NCBI RefSeq assembly: GCF_000613885.1
Contig: NZ_BAJV01000013.1
Coordinates: 1-64,000 of the forward strand
Source: Asaia prunellae JCM 25354
Lineage (GTDB): Bacteria; Pseudomonadota; Alphaproteobacteria; Acetobacterales; Acetobacteraceae
Direction: 5' to 3'
Length of the DNA: 64,000 bases
Positions 43,771-53,184 of the stretch are shown piece by piece. Made by a program: the position numbers and the translations under genes. The notes under the pieces are model-generated. The model saw only the letters and a list, made by a program, of their open reading frames with translations, searched no databases and was not told the DNA's origin. The first letter of the stretch is position 1; each line of letters begins with the position of its first letter.

Positions 43771-45528
43771 TTACTGGAAAGGCAGATAGCGCAGCGACAG
43801 GAAAACCATGTTGTCGTTGGTATGCGGGGTACCGCCGACACCACTGAAAGATGAGACGTAAGTATAGGAATACTGTGCGCCGACACGAAGAGTGCCGTAA
43901 TCGCCATGAAGATAAGTCCACCAGAAGCCGGCCGTCCCTTGAACGACACGATTGATGCTTGTCTGGCAGGCACTCGAAGCAGCACCTTCGATATCGCATC
44001 CGCCTACATTATAGAGCGGATTTCCGTAGCCGTAATGTTTACCGCCTGCATCAAAATATGAACGCGAACGAACCATCTCCATACCACCATAAGCATAGAG
44101 CTGCAGTGCCTTGGTAGCATTCCCGTAGAGGCCTACCAGCACGTTTGCAGCTGGCATCGGCTTGACCTGCCCCTTCTGGTCGATGGTCACATCAGGAATA
44201 TTGGAAGTGCCGTAGCGGCCAATACCAGTGCCGACGAGCCCGGAGGCCTGGAAAAATATCTTGTGCGATTTCTCGACCGGCAGAATCAGACCGCCGCCAC
44301 CGCCGCCGGCAACCTTGGTGCTGCTCTGGCCGGCGCCTGTGTAGGAGACACGGCTATGGGCAAAGCGAAGCAAACCGGTCAGCTCATAGTGGCCCCAGCC
44401 TGGATCAGCCGCAACCTTGCCGATGATATCAGGCGCGATGTCCGTCGAATAGTTGGTGGACGGGTTGTTTACGTTGACACCGGCATTCTGATAGGTGCCG
44501 GAAGTCGCGCCGAGAGGAAGATACTGACCACCCGATCCGACGGCGATGACCTGCTGCGGATTTTCCACGGAGACACCAAGGTTGTAACGACCGTGGTCAA
44601 ACCCTTTGACAAGGCGGATCTGTGTGTTGCGCGTCCAGTTGAAGCCGGGAATATACTGGGCATCGATCGAGAGCGGGACCTGCTCGTCACGAGCGCGCAT
44701 GCCATGGTTGAACATGGTCAGTAACGACCAGTTCTGACCGCCAAGAAGGGTCAGCTGATCAGCATCATCAATCAGCTGACCATAGAATACGCGCTCACGC
44801 AGCACGTAGGAATTCGACTGACGGGAATTGGAGGATGATCCTGATCCCTGGAAATCGGTCTCGATATAAGCCTGGGCGCGCAGGTTTCTGGTGATATCGC
44901 CCTCAACAAGCGCTGCCAGTCGGCTCTGCCGTGCCGATTCATGGAATTCGTTGATATGGTAGTTCGGGCTGTTTGCGAATGGAATAGTGCCAAAGTTCGA
45001 AGAAATATCGGAAACGTTGTTCCGCGATCTAAACATTGTCGCAGCTTCAACATAGCCACCCAGAGTAATACGCACCCCACCGATCTGGATCTGGCCACGA
45101 TGAAGAGGGCCGTAAAGGTCAGTAACGCGTCCGGTTGGTGTGCCCGTCAGCTGGCCATAAGGCGTGGCAGCATTAACCGGTGGCAGCAACACATTGCTAT
45201 TGGGACCGGAAGCCGAAGCCGTTGAGAAACCACTCCCGGTTGCAGCTGCACCCGCCCCATGAGGCGGTGCGCCACGATAGGCATTACGCGCTCCATAGGG
45301 ATCATTTTCTTCAGACTGGCGTTGCTGTGCCAACTGGGAATGAATGCGTTTCATCTCACGCTGATGCTCCCGCTTCATATCAGCGAGTTGCGACTGCATG
45401 GCCTTGATCTGCTTCTCCATCAGACTCATCTGATCGAGGCTCGCTGCATGGACTGGTGTTGCGCTGGCGAGGGACGCCACGGACACCGATGCCAGCAACA
45501 GGCAACAGGCGCGAAGAGGTAAGGTCAT
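43771..45528 (-). CDS. outer-membrane porin with coiled-coil N-terminus, likely Pho-regulated
   Basis: A 585-residue porin from ATG 45528, which gives a normal signal peptide (RACCLLLASVSVASLASATPVHA). A charged coiled coil follows (about residues 28-70; MEKQIKAMQSQLADMKREH), then a Gly/Ala/Pro linker and a beta-barrel starting with VRITLGGYVEAATMF and ending LSLRYLPFQ. The coiled coil probably forms a trimer stalk. The barrel resembles proteobacterial phosphate- or general-type porins of the acetic acid bacteria; the exact family is not certain. A strong Pho box lies about 90 bases upstream, which supports phosphate-limitation control. Confidence 0.82.
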   Translation of the reverse strand: MTLPLRACCLLLASVSVASLASATPVHAASLDQMSLMEKQIKAMQSQLADMKREHQREMKRIHSQLAQQRQSEENDPYGARNAYRGAPPHGAGAAATGSGFSTASASGPNSNVLLPPVNAATPYGQLTGTPTGRVTDLYGPLHRGQIQIGGVRITLGGYVEAATMFRSRNNVSDISSNFGTIPFANSPNYHINEFHESARQSRLAALVEGDITRNLRAQAYIETDFQGSGSSSNSRQSNSYVLRERVFYGQLIDDADQLTLLGGQNWSLLTMFNHGMRARDEQVPLSIDAQYIPGFNWTRNTQIRLVKGFDHGRYNLGVSVENPQQVIAVGSGGQYLPLGATSGTYQNAGVNVNNPSTNYSTDIAPDIIGKVAADPGWGHYELTGLLRFAHSRVSYTGAGQSSTKVAGGGGGGLILPVEKSHKIFFQASGLVGTGIGRYGTSNIPDVTIDQKGQVKPMPAANVLVGLYGNATKALQLYAYGGMEMVRSRSYFDAGGKHYGYGNPLYNVGGCDIEGAASSACQTSINRVVQGTAGFWWTYLHGDYGTLRVGAQYSYTYVSSFSGVGGTPHTNDNMVFLSLRYLPFQ

Positions 45529-45923
45529 CTCAGTATCATCTTCCGATGCTGCGGTGGGTGTGAGCCTCACTTACTGACTGACAGGCTTTCCTGCCTGCGA
45601 AGCTTTCATGACTCTGATATGACAGATTTATGACGCAAGACTTAAGTTGCTGTTTTCACGTTATTAATTCTGTTCCAGATTTTGCAATAGATGACCACTT
45701 CCCGACAAAGCATGACAATATGTGGTTTTGAGACAACAGATTCATGTGTCAGCAGCCGGTTAGGTAGCTTGAGGCGTCAGGAAATCGAGGCGGAAACCGG
45801 CAGTATTTCGCATACCCTGGCTGGTTCAGGCTCTGGTCCAGATATATGGTGTATGGGTCGAGACACAGACCCTTCTCCCTGATCAAAACCTGAACCCTGA
45901 ATACGCAATGTCTATGATTGCGT
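45529..45923. other. intergenic region between porin and phospholipase genes
   Basis: Holds the porin promoter with the Pho box at 45619-45636. The rest of this stretch (about 45640-45920) shows no gene with a ribosome site; a 63-codon plus-strand frame at 45691 is unconvincing. Confidence 0.5.
45619..45636 (-). promoter_or_regulatory. Pho box upstream of porin
   Basis: Read on the minus strand, gcgtcataaatctgtcat matches 16 of 18 positions of the PHO consensus CTGTCATAWAWCTGTCAY, including a complete second half-site. It points toward the porin and lies about 91 bases before its ATG. Confidence 0.65.
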
Positions 45924-47144
45924 CTATTTTTCCAGAGCTTCGCTTCGACAGATTTCTGGTGCATTGACCGGATTGCATCTCGCTACAAGCTTGTCCCCAA
46001 AACTGACGACGTAACCATGCCAGGGAGCAGGCTCGAAGCCCGGGTAGTCAGTACTGATCAGCTGCGCACCCGATTTAAACGCGACCTCACGCCGTTCCAG
46101 GGCGTTCGTCCTTGCCTCAATCGTGTTGGCATCGGCCCGTGTACGAACCAGATAGCCCTGACGCACCAGGCGAGAAATGGAGATGGCAGCAGCCTTGTTG
46201 TCTACTGCTTCACTCCCGTTACCCTTGGCGCCGATAAAGCCTTCATTGATCTCAGTAAAACCGCAGTCCGGATCGCCGGGTCTGGCATTGGTAAATATGA
46301 TGCGATTGCGTAAGGCAGGATGGTCTTTCGTATAACGCGCTGTATCGTGTGGCCGGTCAAACAGGAAAACGACCTTACCCCGCGCATGGGCAAGATCAGG
46401 CCAGCCATGAGTCCGCACTCCCTCATCCAGGGTCGAGGATCCTCCCCGAACGTCGTCGGGAGTAATGAGATGGTTCCTGCCAAAAACTTCCATTAATTCG
46501 GTATCGAGCTTGTCGTAGGTTGCAGAAGTAAAAACTTCCGGTTTTGTAAACGAGAGCTTGTCCCCTCCGAATGGTATATCCTGTTTGGTTTCCAGATCTA
46601 TAAAAACAGGGACATGATCCGGGTGGGCGTCGGACCAGGATCTGATCTCTTCCAGGCAGGCACGAAGAGGCTGGCAGTTTGATCTCTGGTCGATATCGAG
46701 AATATGCATGACCTTGAAATCGGTACCCTGCATTGCTTCAGGTGGTGTCGGATCGTTTTCCGGAACAAGCCCGGCCTTGCGCTCCCATTCCGGACCTTTG
46801 GGGTGGGCATAACGACCACCCTCTGTATCCGCATAAATATCGAGTTCCAGCTGACGGACACCATGACCGAGCTGCGCTGTAAGGGTATCATGGCGGTAAT
46901 CGAGCGCTATGGCGGCCTGCGGTGAAAGCCCCGTCAACCATCTCAGAGTTACCGGTGAGATCTCGCGTCTGTAGCTGTTATGTGTGCCAATGACCTGAAT
47001 CTGGTTTATGCGCACCTGAGTATCCATACCGCTTGGCGGATTTCGAGCCTCTTCTGCATAAGTCAAAGAAGGCGAGAAAAGCATGGAAACCATTAGGGAA
47101 CACTTGATCAGATATTGTTTTCTGTAATGGCGGTGAAATTTCAT
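45924..47144 (-). CDS. secreted Ca-dependent phosphoinositide phospholipase C-like protein
   Basis: A 406-residue protein with an N-terminal signal (IKCSLMVSMLFSPSLTYA). The body matches the bacterial PI-PLC-C1 group: QVIGTHNSYRREISP with the first catalytic His, VRQLELDIYADTEGGRYAHP, FKVMHILDIDQRSNCQPL, VPVFIDLETK and ISTDYPGFEPAPW. These TIM-barrel enzymes cleave phosphodiester bonds of phosphoinositide-type lipids or related substrates. It would act in the periplasm or outside. Between a Pho-box porin and a TonB receptor, phosphate scavenging is a plausible role, although I found no Pho box of its own. Confidence 0.85.
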   Translation of the reverse strand: MKFHRHYRKQYLIKCSLMVSMLFSPSLTYAEEARNPPSGMDTQVRINQIQVIGTHNSYRREISPVTLRWLTGLSPQAAIALDYRHDTLTAQLGHGVRQLELDIYADTEGGRYAHPKGPEWERKAGLVPENDPTPPEAMQGTDFKVMHILDIDQRSNCQPLRACLEEIRSWSDAHPDHVPVFIDLETKQDIPFGGDKLSFTKPEVFTSATYDKLDTELMEVFGRNHLITPDDVRGGSSTLDEGVRTHGWPDLAHARGKVVFLFDRPHDTARYTKDHPALRNRIIFTNARPGDPDCGFTEINEGFIGAKGNGSEAVDNKAAAISISRLVRQGYLVRTRADANTIEARTNALERREVAFKSGAQLISTDYPGFEPAPWHGYVVSFGDKLVARCNPVNAPEICRSEALEK

Positions 47145-47334
47145 GACAAAATCCTGATGTCTGATGAATACAAACTAGAGTCAGCGACAGGAAATGAGGG
47201 GAACACCACAAAAATCTTTGTGTTCATCAATATTTAATATCATATAAACAAATAGTAAATAAATATTACATCAATAAAAAATTTCCATAATAATATAAAT
47301 ATGCAAAATTCCACCTGAGTATACGACTATATCT

Positions 47335-47353
47335 TTGTTATAATCATTAACAA
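47335..47353. promoter_or_regulatory. inverted repeat upstream of TonB receptor, Fur-like candidate
   Basis: ttgtta (47335-47340) and taacaa (47348-47353) flank taatcat, giving an AT-rich 19-base dyad 58 bases before the receptor ATG. Size and composition recall Fur-family operators but the match to the GATAATGATAATCATTATC consensus is only partial. Confidence 0.35.
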
Positions 47354-47411
47354 TCAGTGATAGTCCGTGTTTATTTTATTCAATGTAAAAACAGGGACGG
47401 TGTAATCAATC

Positions 47412-49725
47412 ATGTCAAAAAAACGATATGTGGTCTCTCTTATAGCTTTTGCTCCGATCGTCTTTGTTTCCGAGCAAGTACAAGCCAGCATGGAGAAAGA
47501 GAAATCATCCCATTCCCGAACCGAAAAAAATCCTGAGCAGATCAGTATTCGTGAAAAAAGACGTATCGTTGGTGGCGGTATGATGAAAATCCAGACTTCA
47601 CCGCGTGCCATCAGTGAAGTAACGCAGGAATATATTGCCAGACAGGCACCGACCCTGAGCCCTACCAGCCTGATTGCCAGTCTGCCCGGCATCCAGGCAG
47701 GCAATGAATCTCCGCTCAGCACCCAGGCCGAAACGCTGCACATCCGCGGTCTTGATCAAAGCCAGATCGGATTTGTGTTTGAGGGTATTCCGACGGCAGA
47801 TGTGTTCAGTTATTCGCCTTGGAATGCCGCGATGATTGACAACGAAAACCTTGCCTCCGTCAGTGTCACACAAGCTCAGTCGATCTGACATCACCTCTTT
47901 ATAACGCGGACGGTGCCCAGGTAACGATGAAGGCCCTGAGACCCACGGATAAGTCTGGCGGGTTTATCTCCCTTGGGGGAGGAACACATAGTCTACAAAA
48001 GGAATTTCTTCGTCTCAATACAGGGGAAATCGGTCACAGCAACACACGGCCTATGCCTCGTTCTCGCATTCTTCTGCCAATCTCTGGCGAGGACCAGGCA
48101 ATGTCACGCGTTACCACGTTGACGCCAATATTGAAAAACACTGGTCACGTCATTCGGTCAGCGACGTTATTTTCGGCTATAATCAGGGACGACAAACGAT
48201 TTATCGCTATCCCAATCTTGCACAATGGCAGCAATACGGCACGAGCTTCAATTATACATCACCCTACACCCCAGGTAATTATGCCTATTACCGCCTGAAT
48301 GAACGCTTCACAAACGTTGCTTTCGGGACAATACGAAATGACATCGAGCTAGGCGATCATTGGCTGTTGCATGTTACACCCTATGGCATCAGCCAGATGG
48401 GGCCAAACAATTATGGCATGGCTGTACCAACAGCAAATGGATATATCGGTACCCAGAAATACGATTATCTGGACGGTTACAAAGGCCAGAACCGCATGTT
48501 GCTGGTGCAGAGTGTTCATCCTTGGGAGCAACGGAGTTCCGGTGTCACCATGTCACTGGACTGGAAAACACGTCGTAATACACTGACCTTCTTTTATTTC
48601 TATTCATTCGCCGATCATCAGGAACGCCAGGATCGATTTGTGGTGGGCAATGATGGCTCGGTCACCTGGAAAAACCCTCTTACGGCTAACGGGCAGCTCG
48701 TTACTGGGTACAACATCAATCAGAACCAGCAGCTTAATGCACTCGGTTTCGATGACAAGCTGCGCTTGCTGAATGACAGATTACTGATCGATGCCGGCTT
48801 CAAGGCGACCATGGTATCACGTATGACGTCAGAATCTGTTCCGGGTGCAAACCCCTACAAGGTATCACGCAATAATTTCATTCCTACTCCGCAAATCCTG
48901 GCCCGCTATCAGATAACGAAAGCCAACCAGGTCTATCTGAATGCAACCACGTCCTATCGTCTTCCGGCAGGATATGCGGCCTACGTGCCTGCTTTTGGCA
49001 ACACCAGTCCCTACCCCACGACGATTCCGCCGAACAATCTGAATCCGGAATATTTCATCGGTGAGGAGCTTGGCATCCGTCACAACGGAAAAATCACAGC
49101 TTCTGTCGCAGGCTTCCACTACAATCTCACCAATCACCAGATTTCGAGCCTGGCCTACCAGCCCGGCAGTACCATTCTTGTCAGTAGCCAGATCATGGCG
49201 GGCGGTGAAGAAGTATGGGGTGTCCAGGCAGAACTCGCAACGAGACCATGGCATCACCTGAGCGCCTACTTGTCCGGCCAGTATCTGCACACAAGGCTGG
49301 GCAATAACGTCAGTACAGGCAATGACTACCTGTCAACCACGGGCAAGTCCGCACCCGGATCACCAAAATACACTGGCGCGTTAGGTCTGACCTTTGATGA
49401 TTCCGTATGGTTTGGTAACTTCAATCTGCGTTATCAGGATTCACAGTTTTCGACGTTGATGAATGATCAGAGTATCCCGGCTTTTGTCACGGCAGACCTT
49501 TCCATGGGACGTAAACTACCTGTTATCGGGTCACGGGTTCATCCTCGCGCCGTACTGAGCCTGACCAATCTGGGTGGAATAAACTACCTCTCAGGCTTGG
49601 GCGGATTTGGCCTGACCGCCCAACCTCGCACAGGCATTTTCGGCAACAAGGTCAGCGCATCCAGCCCTATTTTCGTTGTGGGGTCCGCGTTCACAATCAT
49701 GGCGACACTTGCAGCAGATTTCTGA
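47412..49725 (+). pseudogene. TonB-dependent receptor (family member 2), two frameshifts
   Basis: The frame from ATG 47412 carries a signal peptide and plug (YIARQAPTLSPTSLIASLPG, HIRGLDQSQIGFVFEGIPT, NENLASVSVTQAQ). It breaks near 47878, the -1 frame continues with VDLTSPLYNADGAQVTMKAL to GEIGHSNT, and breaks again near 48043. The next -1 frame reads TAYASFSHSSANLWRGPGNV and runs to 49725, ending FTIMATLAADF. Two restored bases give 771 residues with every block aligned to the intact paralog at 41308. Both breaks fit single missing bases. Substrate unknown. Confidence 0.87.
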
Positions 49726-49735
49726 TCACAGCGAA

Positions 49736-49779
49736 GGGTTTTCTCTTGCTGACAGAGGATGGTCCTCAGGAGAAAACCC
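49736..49779. terminator. hairpin between TonB receptor and SDR genes
   Basis: A 10-bp stem (gggttttctc / gagaaaaccc) encloses an inner 5-bp stem (gagga / tcctc). It lies between converging genes, starting 11 bases after the receptor stop. Confidence 0.6.
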
Positions 49780-49833
49780 CGTCAATTCTTCATGTAAATG
49801 GCCACTCTGAACAGCGGGTAGCATAAAGGTTCT

Positions 49834-50617
49834 TCACAGGATTGTATAGCCGCCATCGATCAGGAGGTCGGCCCCGTTAATCATTGATGCCCCTGACGAA
49901 GCGAGAAACACCGCAGCAGCGGCTATCTCTTCAGGAATGGCGAAGCGCCCTGCAGGAATACGACGAATAGCAGCCTCGCCCTTTTCGCCAGCCCAGGCTT
50001 TCTTGCCCAGTTCAGTCAAAACCACGGTCGGTGAAATTGTATTAACGGTAATACCGTGTTTTCCCCATTCAGCAGCAAATGTCTTGGACATACCGATCAC
50101 ACCGAATTTCGACGCACAGTAAGCAACATGCTCTTCGATGGCGACCGTGCCAGCCTGAGAAGCAAGGTTGATAATGCGCCCTCCCTTGCCATTCCTGATC
50201 ATGACCTGACCGACAGCCTGAGTAACCAGAAAACTGCCTCTCAGATTAATTGCGATCGTCTTGTCCCAGTAATCGAGAGGAAGAGTTTCTGCAGGTGCGA
50301 GAAATACGACCCCGGCACAGTTGACGAGAATATCGATCCGGCCGAACGCAGTCACAACCTCCTTTACCATTTTCTGTACAGAATCCGGACTGGAAACATC
50401 ACAGGAAAATGCTTCGCCGCTTCGCCAAGCTCCTTGGCCTTGGCCGATGCATTGTCCTGATTGACATCAACGACAGCTACTTTTGCTCCCTTGCGTATAT
50501 AGGCGGAGGCAATTGCTGCGCCGATACCCGACGCACCACCGGTCACCAGCGCAACCCTGCCATCAAGCTGAAATCGAAATCGATATCGGAGCCTGAGAAA
50601 CTTATCCCCACGATCAT
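49834..50617 (-). pseudogene. SDR polyol dehydrogenase (D-threitol/arabitol dehydrogenase-like), frameshifted
   Basis: A classical short-chain dehydrogenase of about 261 residues: cofactor loop VTGGASGIGAAIA, DVNQDNASAKAKEL, NCAGVV, the catalytic Ser/Tyr/Lys in LASQAGTV and YCASKFG, and the C-terminal LLIDGGYTIL. The block SPTVVLTELGKKAWAGEKGE is characteristic of sugar-alcohol dehydrogenases of the GolD/threitol type. ATG 50617 has a fine AGGGAGA site, but its frame must be corrected once near 50570 (gat-ttt-cag). A second break near 50394 reads through if one T is restored (HFSCDVSSPDSVQ). Both are single missing bases in T runs. Confidence 0.82.
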
Positions 50618-50994
50618 TCTCCCTGTGATAAATCACATTATTATATGACGTTAATGGTTGGTTTGTAAGCACAACCACCCTCTCATCACAGGGAGTTCAC
50701 TTCAGCTCCGGAGTTAGTGATCGTACTGAAATGTATACTATCAGATAACTCTCTGGCTTCCGGGACTATTCCCCCAGTCATTTCATTCTTTATGAGAATT
50801 TGAAACCAAAAGATACAATACTCATTAACCCTCGATGGTGCAGAGAGCTGATACCTTCTTGGCTTATTGCTTGATCGTTCATCAGTACATTTAATCGTGA
50901 TTTTCTTGACAAGGCCTTTCAGAGGCTGCGTTATTCTCTGCAGAACATGTATCACTGATTGTGTTTTGTTGCGTCACACAGAGGAAGAGACGAT
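50618..50994. other. divergent promoter region of SDR and ethanolamine genes
   Basis: No gene is supported in these 377 bases. A sigma-70-like promoter for the eut genes may be at 50906-50911 (ttgaca) and 50930-50935 (gttatt) with 18-base spacing. No cobalamin riboswitch-like elements were seen. Confidence 0.4.
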
Positions 50995-52368
50995 TTGAGC
51001 TACTGTGCAACGCTCTCTGGCCAACGCTTTGTCTTCAGAGATCTGCGTCATCTCATGGCCAGTGCCTCTCCCTGTCGATCGGGTGATGTACTGGCAGGTC
51101 TGGCAGCGATTTCTGCTACGGAAAGGGTTGCAGCGCGCCTGGCTCTCGCCGATCTCCCGCTTTCACATTTCCTTACGGAAGCGCTCGTTCCTTACGAAGA
51201 AGACGATGTAACCCGTCTGATTATCGACCAACACGACATAACCGCCTTTGCGCCTGTTGCGTCCATGACGGTCGGGGGATTCCGTGACTGGCTGCTCTCT
51301 CATGATGCCAGCCCAGCACGCCTGGCCGCCATTGCATCTGGCGTGACGCCTGAAATGGCGGCCGCCGTGAGCAAGATCATGCGTAATCAGGATCTTATTT
51401 CAGTCGCCAGCAAAATCGAGATTATCACTCGTTTCCGCAATACAATCGGACAGAAAGGTGTGCTGGCTTCGCGTCTTCAGCCAAATCATCCCACAGATGA
51501 TCTGAGAGGCATAGCGCTCTCGACGCTGGACGGATTGCTTTACGGTAGTGGCGATGCCGTGATTGGTGTGAACCCGGCAGGCGATAATGTCGAGAATGGC
51601 CTGGCCCTGCTCGATATGCTGGATACGATCAGGCAGAATCACCAGATTCCAACACAGAGCTGTGTGCTGACCCACGTAACAAACACACTGGAAATCATCA
51701 ATCGGGGCGGCGCTGTCGATCTTGTTTTCCAGTCCATTGCCGGAACGCAGAAAGCCAATGAAGGATTTGGTATTACACTCGATATCCTTCGAGAAGCCCA
51801 TGAAGCCGCCAGAAGCCTCAAACGCGGTACCCTTGGCGATAATCTCATGTATTTCGAAACCGGTCAGGGAGCGGCACTCTCGGCAGGAGCGCATTACGGC
51901 ATCGATCAGCAAAGCGTCGAAACGCGTGCTTATGCTGTGGCCCGGGCTTTCAACCCTCTTCTGGTCAACACTGTCGTCGGGTTTATCGGACCAGAATATC
52001 TCTATGACGGCAAACAGATCATCCGGGCCGGGCTGGAAGACCATTTCTGTGCCAAATTACTTGGTGTGCCGATGGGCTGTGATGTTTGCTACACCAATCA
52101 TGCCGAGGCTGATCAGGATGATATGGACACACTCATGCTTCTGCTTGGAACAGCAGGGGTGACATTTCTGATCGGCGTACCTGGTGCTGATGATGTAATG
52201 TTGAATTACCAGAGTCTGGCCTTCAGCGATATCCTGACCACACGCAGCCTGCTCAATCTCAAGCCAGCTCCGGAATTTGCTGCCTGGCTGGAAAAAATGG
52301 GATTGTATGATGCCGCCAAGCTCGCGCGCTTTCCCCTTCGCTACGTGAAACAAGCCTCTCACGCATGA
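50995..52368 (+). CDS. eutB: ethanolamine ammonia-lyase large subunit EutB
   Basis: A 457-residue subunit of the adenosylcobalamin-dependent lyase that turns ethanolamine into acetaldehyde and ammonia. Family text: SYCATLSGQRFVFRDLRHLM at the start, ASPCRSGDVLAG, GVNPAGDNVENGLALLDML, SVCVLTHVTN-like CVLTHVTNTLEIINRGG, VDLVFQSIAGTQKANEGFG, YFETGQGAALSAGAHYG and GVPMGCDVCYTNHAEADQDD. TTG 50995 is preferred: GGAAGAG stands about 8 bases before it and the protein then begins like other EutB. An in-frame GTG at 50959 adds only unrelated residues. eutC follows after 13 bases. Confidence 0.95.
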   Translation: MSYCATLSGQRFVFRDLRHLMASASPCRSGDVLAGLAAISATERVAARLALADLPLSHFLTEALVPYEEDDVTRLIIDQHDITAFAPVASMTVGGFRDWLLSHDASPARLAAIASGVTPEMAAAVSKIMRNQDLISVASKIEIITRFRNTIGQKGVLASRLQPNHPTDDLRGIALSTLDGLLYGSGDAVIGVNPAGDNVENGLALLDMLDTIRQNHQIPTQSCVLTHVTNTLEIINRGGAVDLVFQSIAGTQKANEGFGITLDILREAHEAARSLKRGTLGDNLMYFETGQGAALSAGAHYGIDQQSVETRAYAVARAFNPLLVNTVVGFIGPEYLYDGKQIIRAGLEDHFCAKLLGVPMGCDVCYTNHAEADQDDMDTLMLLLGTAGVTFLIGVPGADDVMLNYQSLAFSDILTTRSLLNLKPAPEFAAWLEKMGLYDAAKLARFPLRYVKQASHA

Positions 52369-52381
52369 TCGGCCTAGGCTC

Positions 52382-53179
52382 ATGATCCGGCACCGGAACG
52401 AAACGCCTGCAATCCGGGATGTGTGGCAGGATTTACGCGAACTCACCCAGGCCCGAATTGGTCTCGCCCGGACCGGCAATGCACAGACAACACGAGATGT
52501 CCTCGAATTTCAGGCCGCTCACGCCATGGCACGTGATACCGTCCACACGCCATTTGCCCTTGACGTGCTTACTGATGCTCTCAGACCGGCCGAGCCGCTC
52601 ATTGTCGCAAGTGCGGCATCCGATCGGAACCTTTATCTCAGTCGCCCCGATCTTGGACGTCAACTCGCAGCAGAATGCCGCTCCGCTTTGACACCCGGCC
52701 CCTGGGATCTTGTGTTCGTCCTTGCCGATGGCCTTTCCGCACAGGCTGTCACCAGACAGGGTCCTGCCCTTTATCATGCGTGCTGTCGCGCCTTGCCATC
52801 GTGGCATATCGCGCCACCTGTTATTGCCACACAAGGGCGTGTGGCTATTGGCGACGACATCGCCACTGCGTTGCAGGCGCGCATGGTCGCTGTGATGATT
52901 GGCGAGCGACCCGGGCTGACTGTGCCAGATAGTATGGGAGTCTATCTTACCTGGGCTCCCTACCCCGGATGCCCGGACTCACGGCGCAATTGCCTGTCGA
53001 ACATCCACACACACGGCCTTACCACAGACGAGGCCTGTGCGAAGCTGGTCTGGCTGATGCTCGAGGCAAGAAAACTCGGACTCACCGGGGTCGATCTCAA
53101 GGAACGCGCGCCTGGAGCTGCTCCCCTCCAAAGAGAGCCCGTCTCAAAACCGGCGATTGTACCGCCTGAAGGATCATAG
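52382..53179 (+). CDS. eutC: ethanolamine ammonia-lyase small subunit EutC
   Basis: A 265-residue partner of EutB; together they form the B12 site and active enzyme. Characteristic segments: DLRELTQARIGLARTG, TRDVLEFQAAHAMARDTVH, LYLSRPDLGRQL, VFVLADGLSAQAV, MIGERPGLTVPDSMGVYLTWAP and CLSNIHTHGLTTDEAC. Length is slightly below enteric EutC, as in non-microcompartment systems. It precedes the permease by 5 bases. No eutA reactivase or shell-protein genes are in the window, so this is the minimal cytosolic pathway. Confidence 0.94.
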   Translation: MIRHRNETPAIRDVWQDLRELTQARIGLARTGNAQTTRDVLEFQAAHAMARDTVHTPFALDVLTDALRPAEPLIVASAASDRNLYLSRPDLGRQLAAECRSALTPGPWDLVFVLADGLSAQAVTRQGPALYHACCRALPSWHIAPPVIATQGRVAIGDDIATALQARMVAVMIGERPGLTVPDSMGVYLTWAPYPGCPDSRRNCLSNIHTHGLTTDEACAKLVWLMLEARKLGLTGVDLKERAPGAAPLQREPVSKPAIVPPEGS

Positions 53180-53184
53180 TCGCC

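Noticed and set aside
50618-50994. Cobalamin riboswitch ahead of eutB
   Set aside because: No B12-box-like sequence or long conserved leader could be found.
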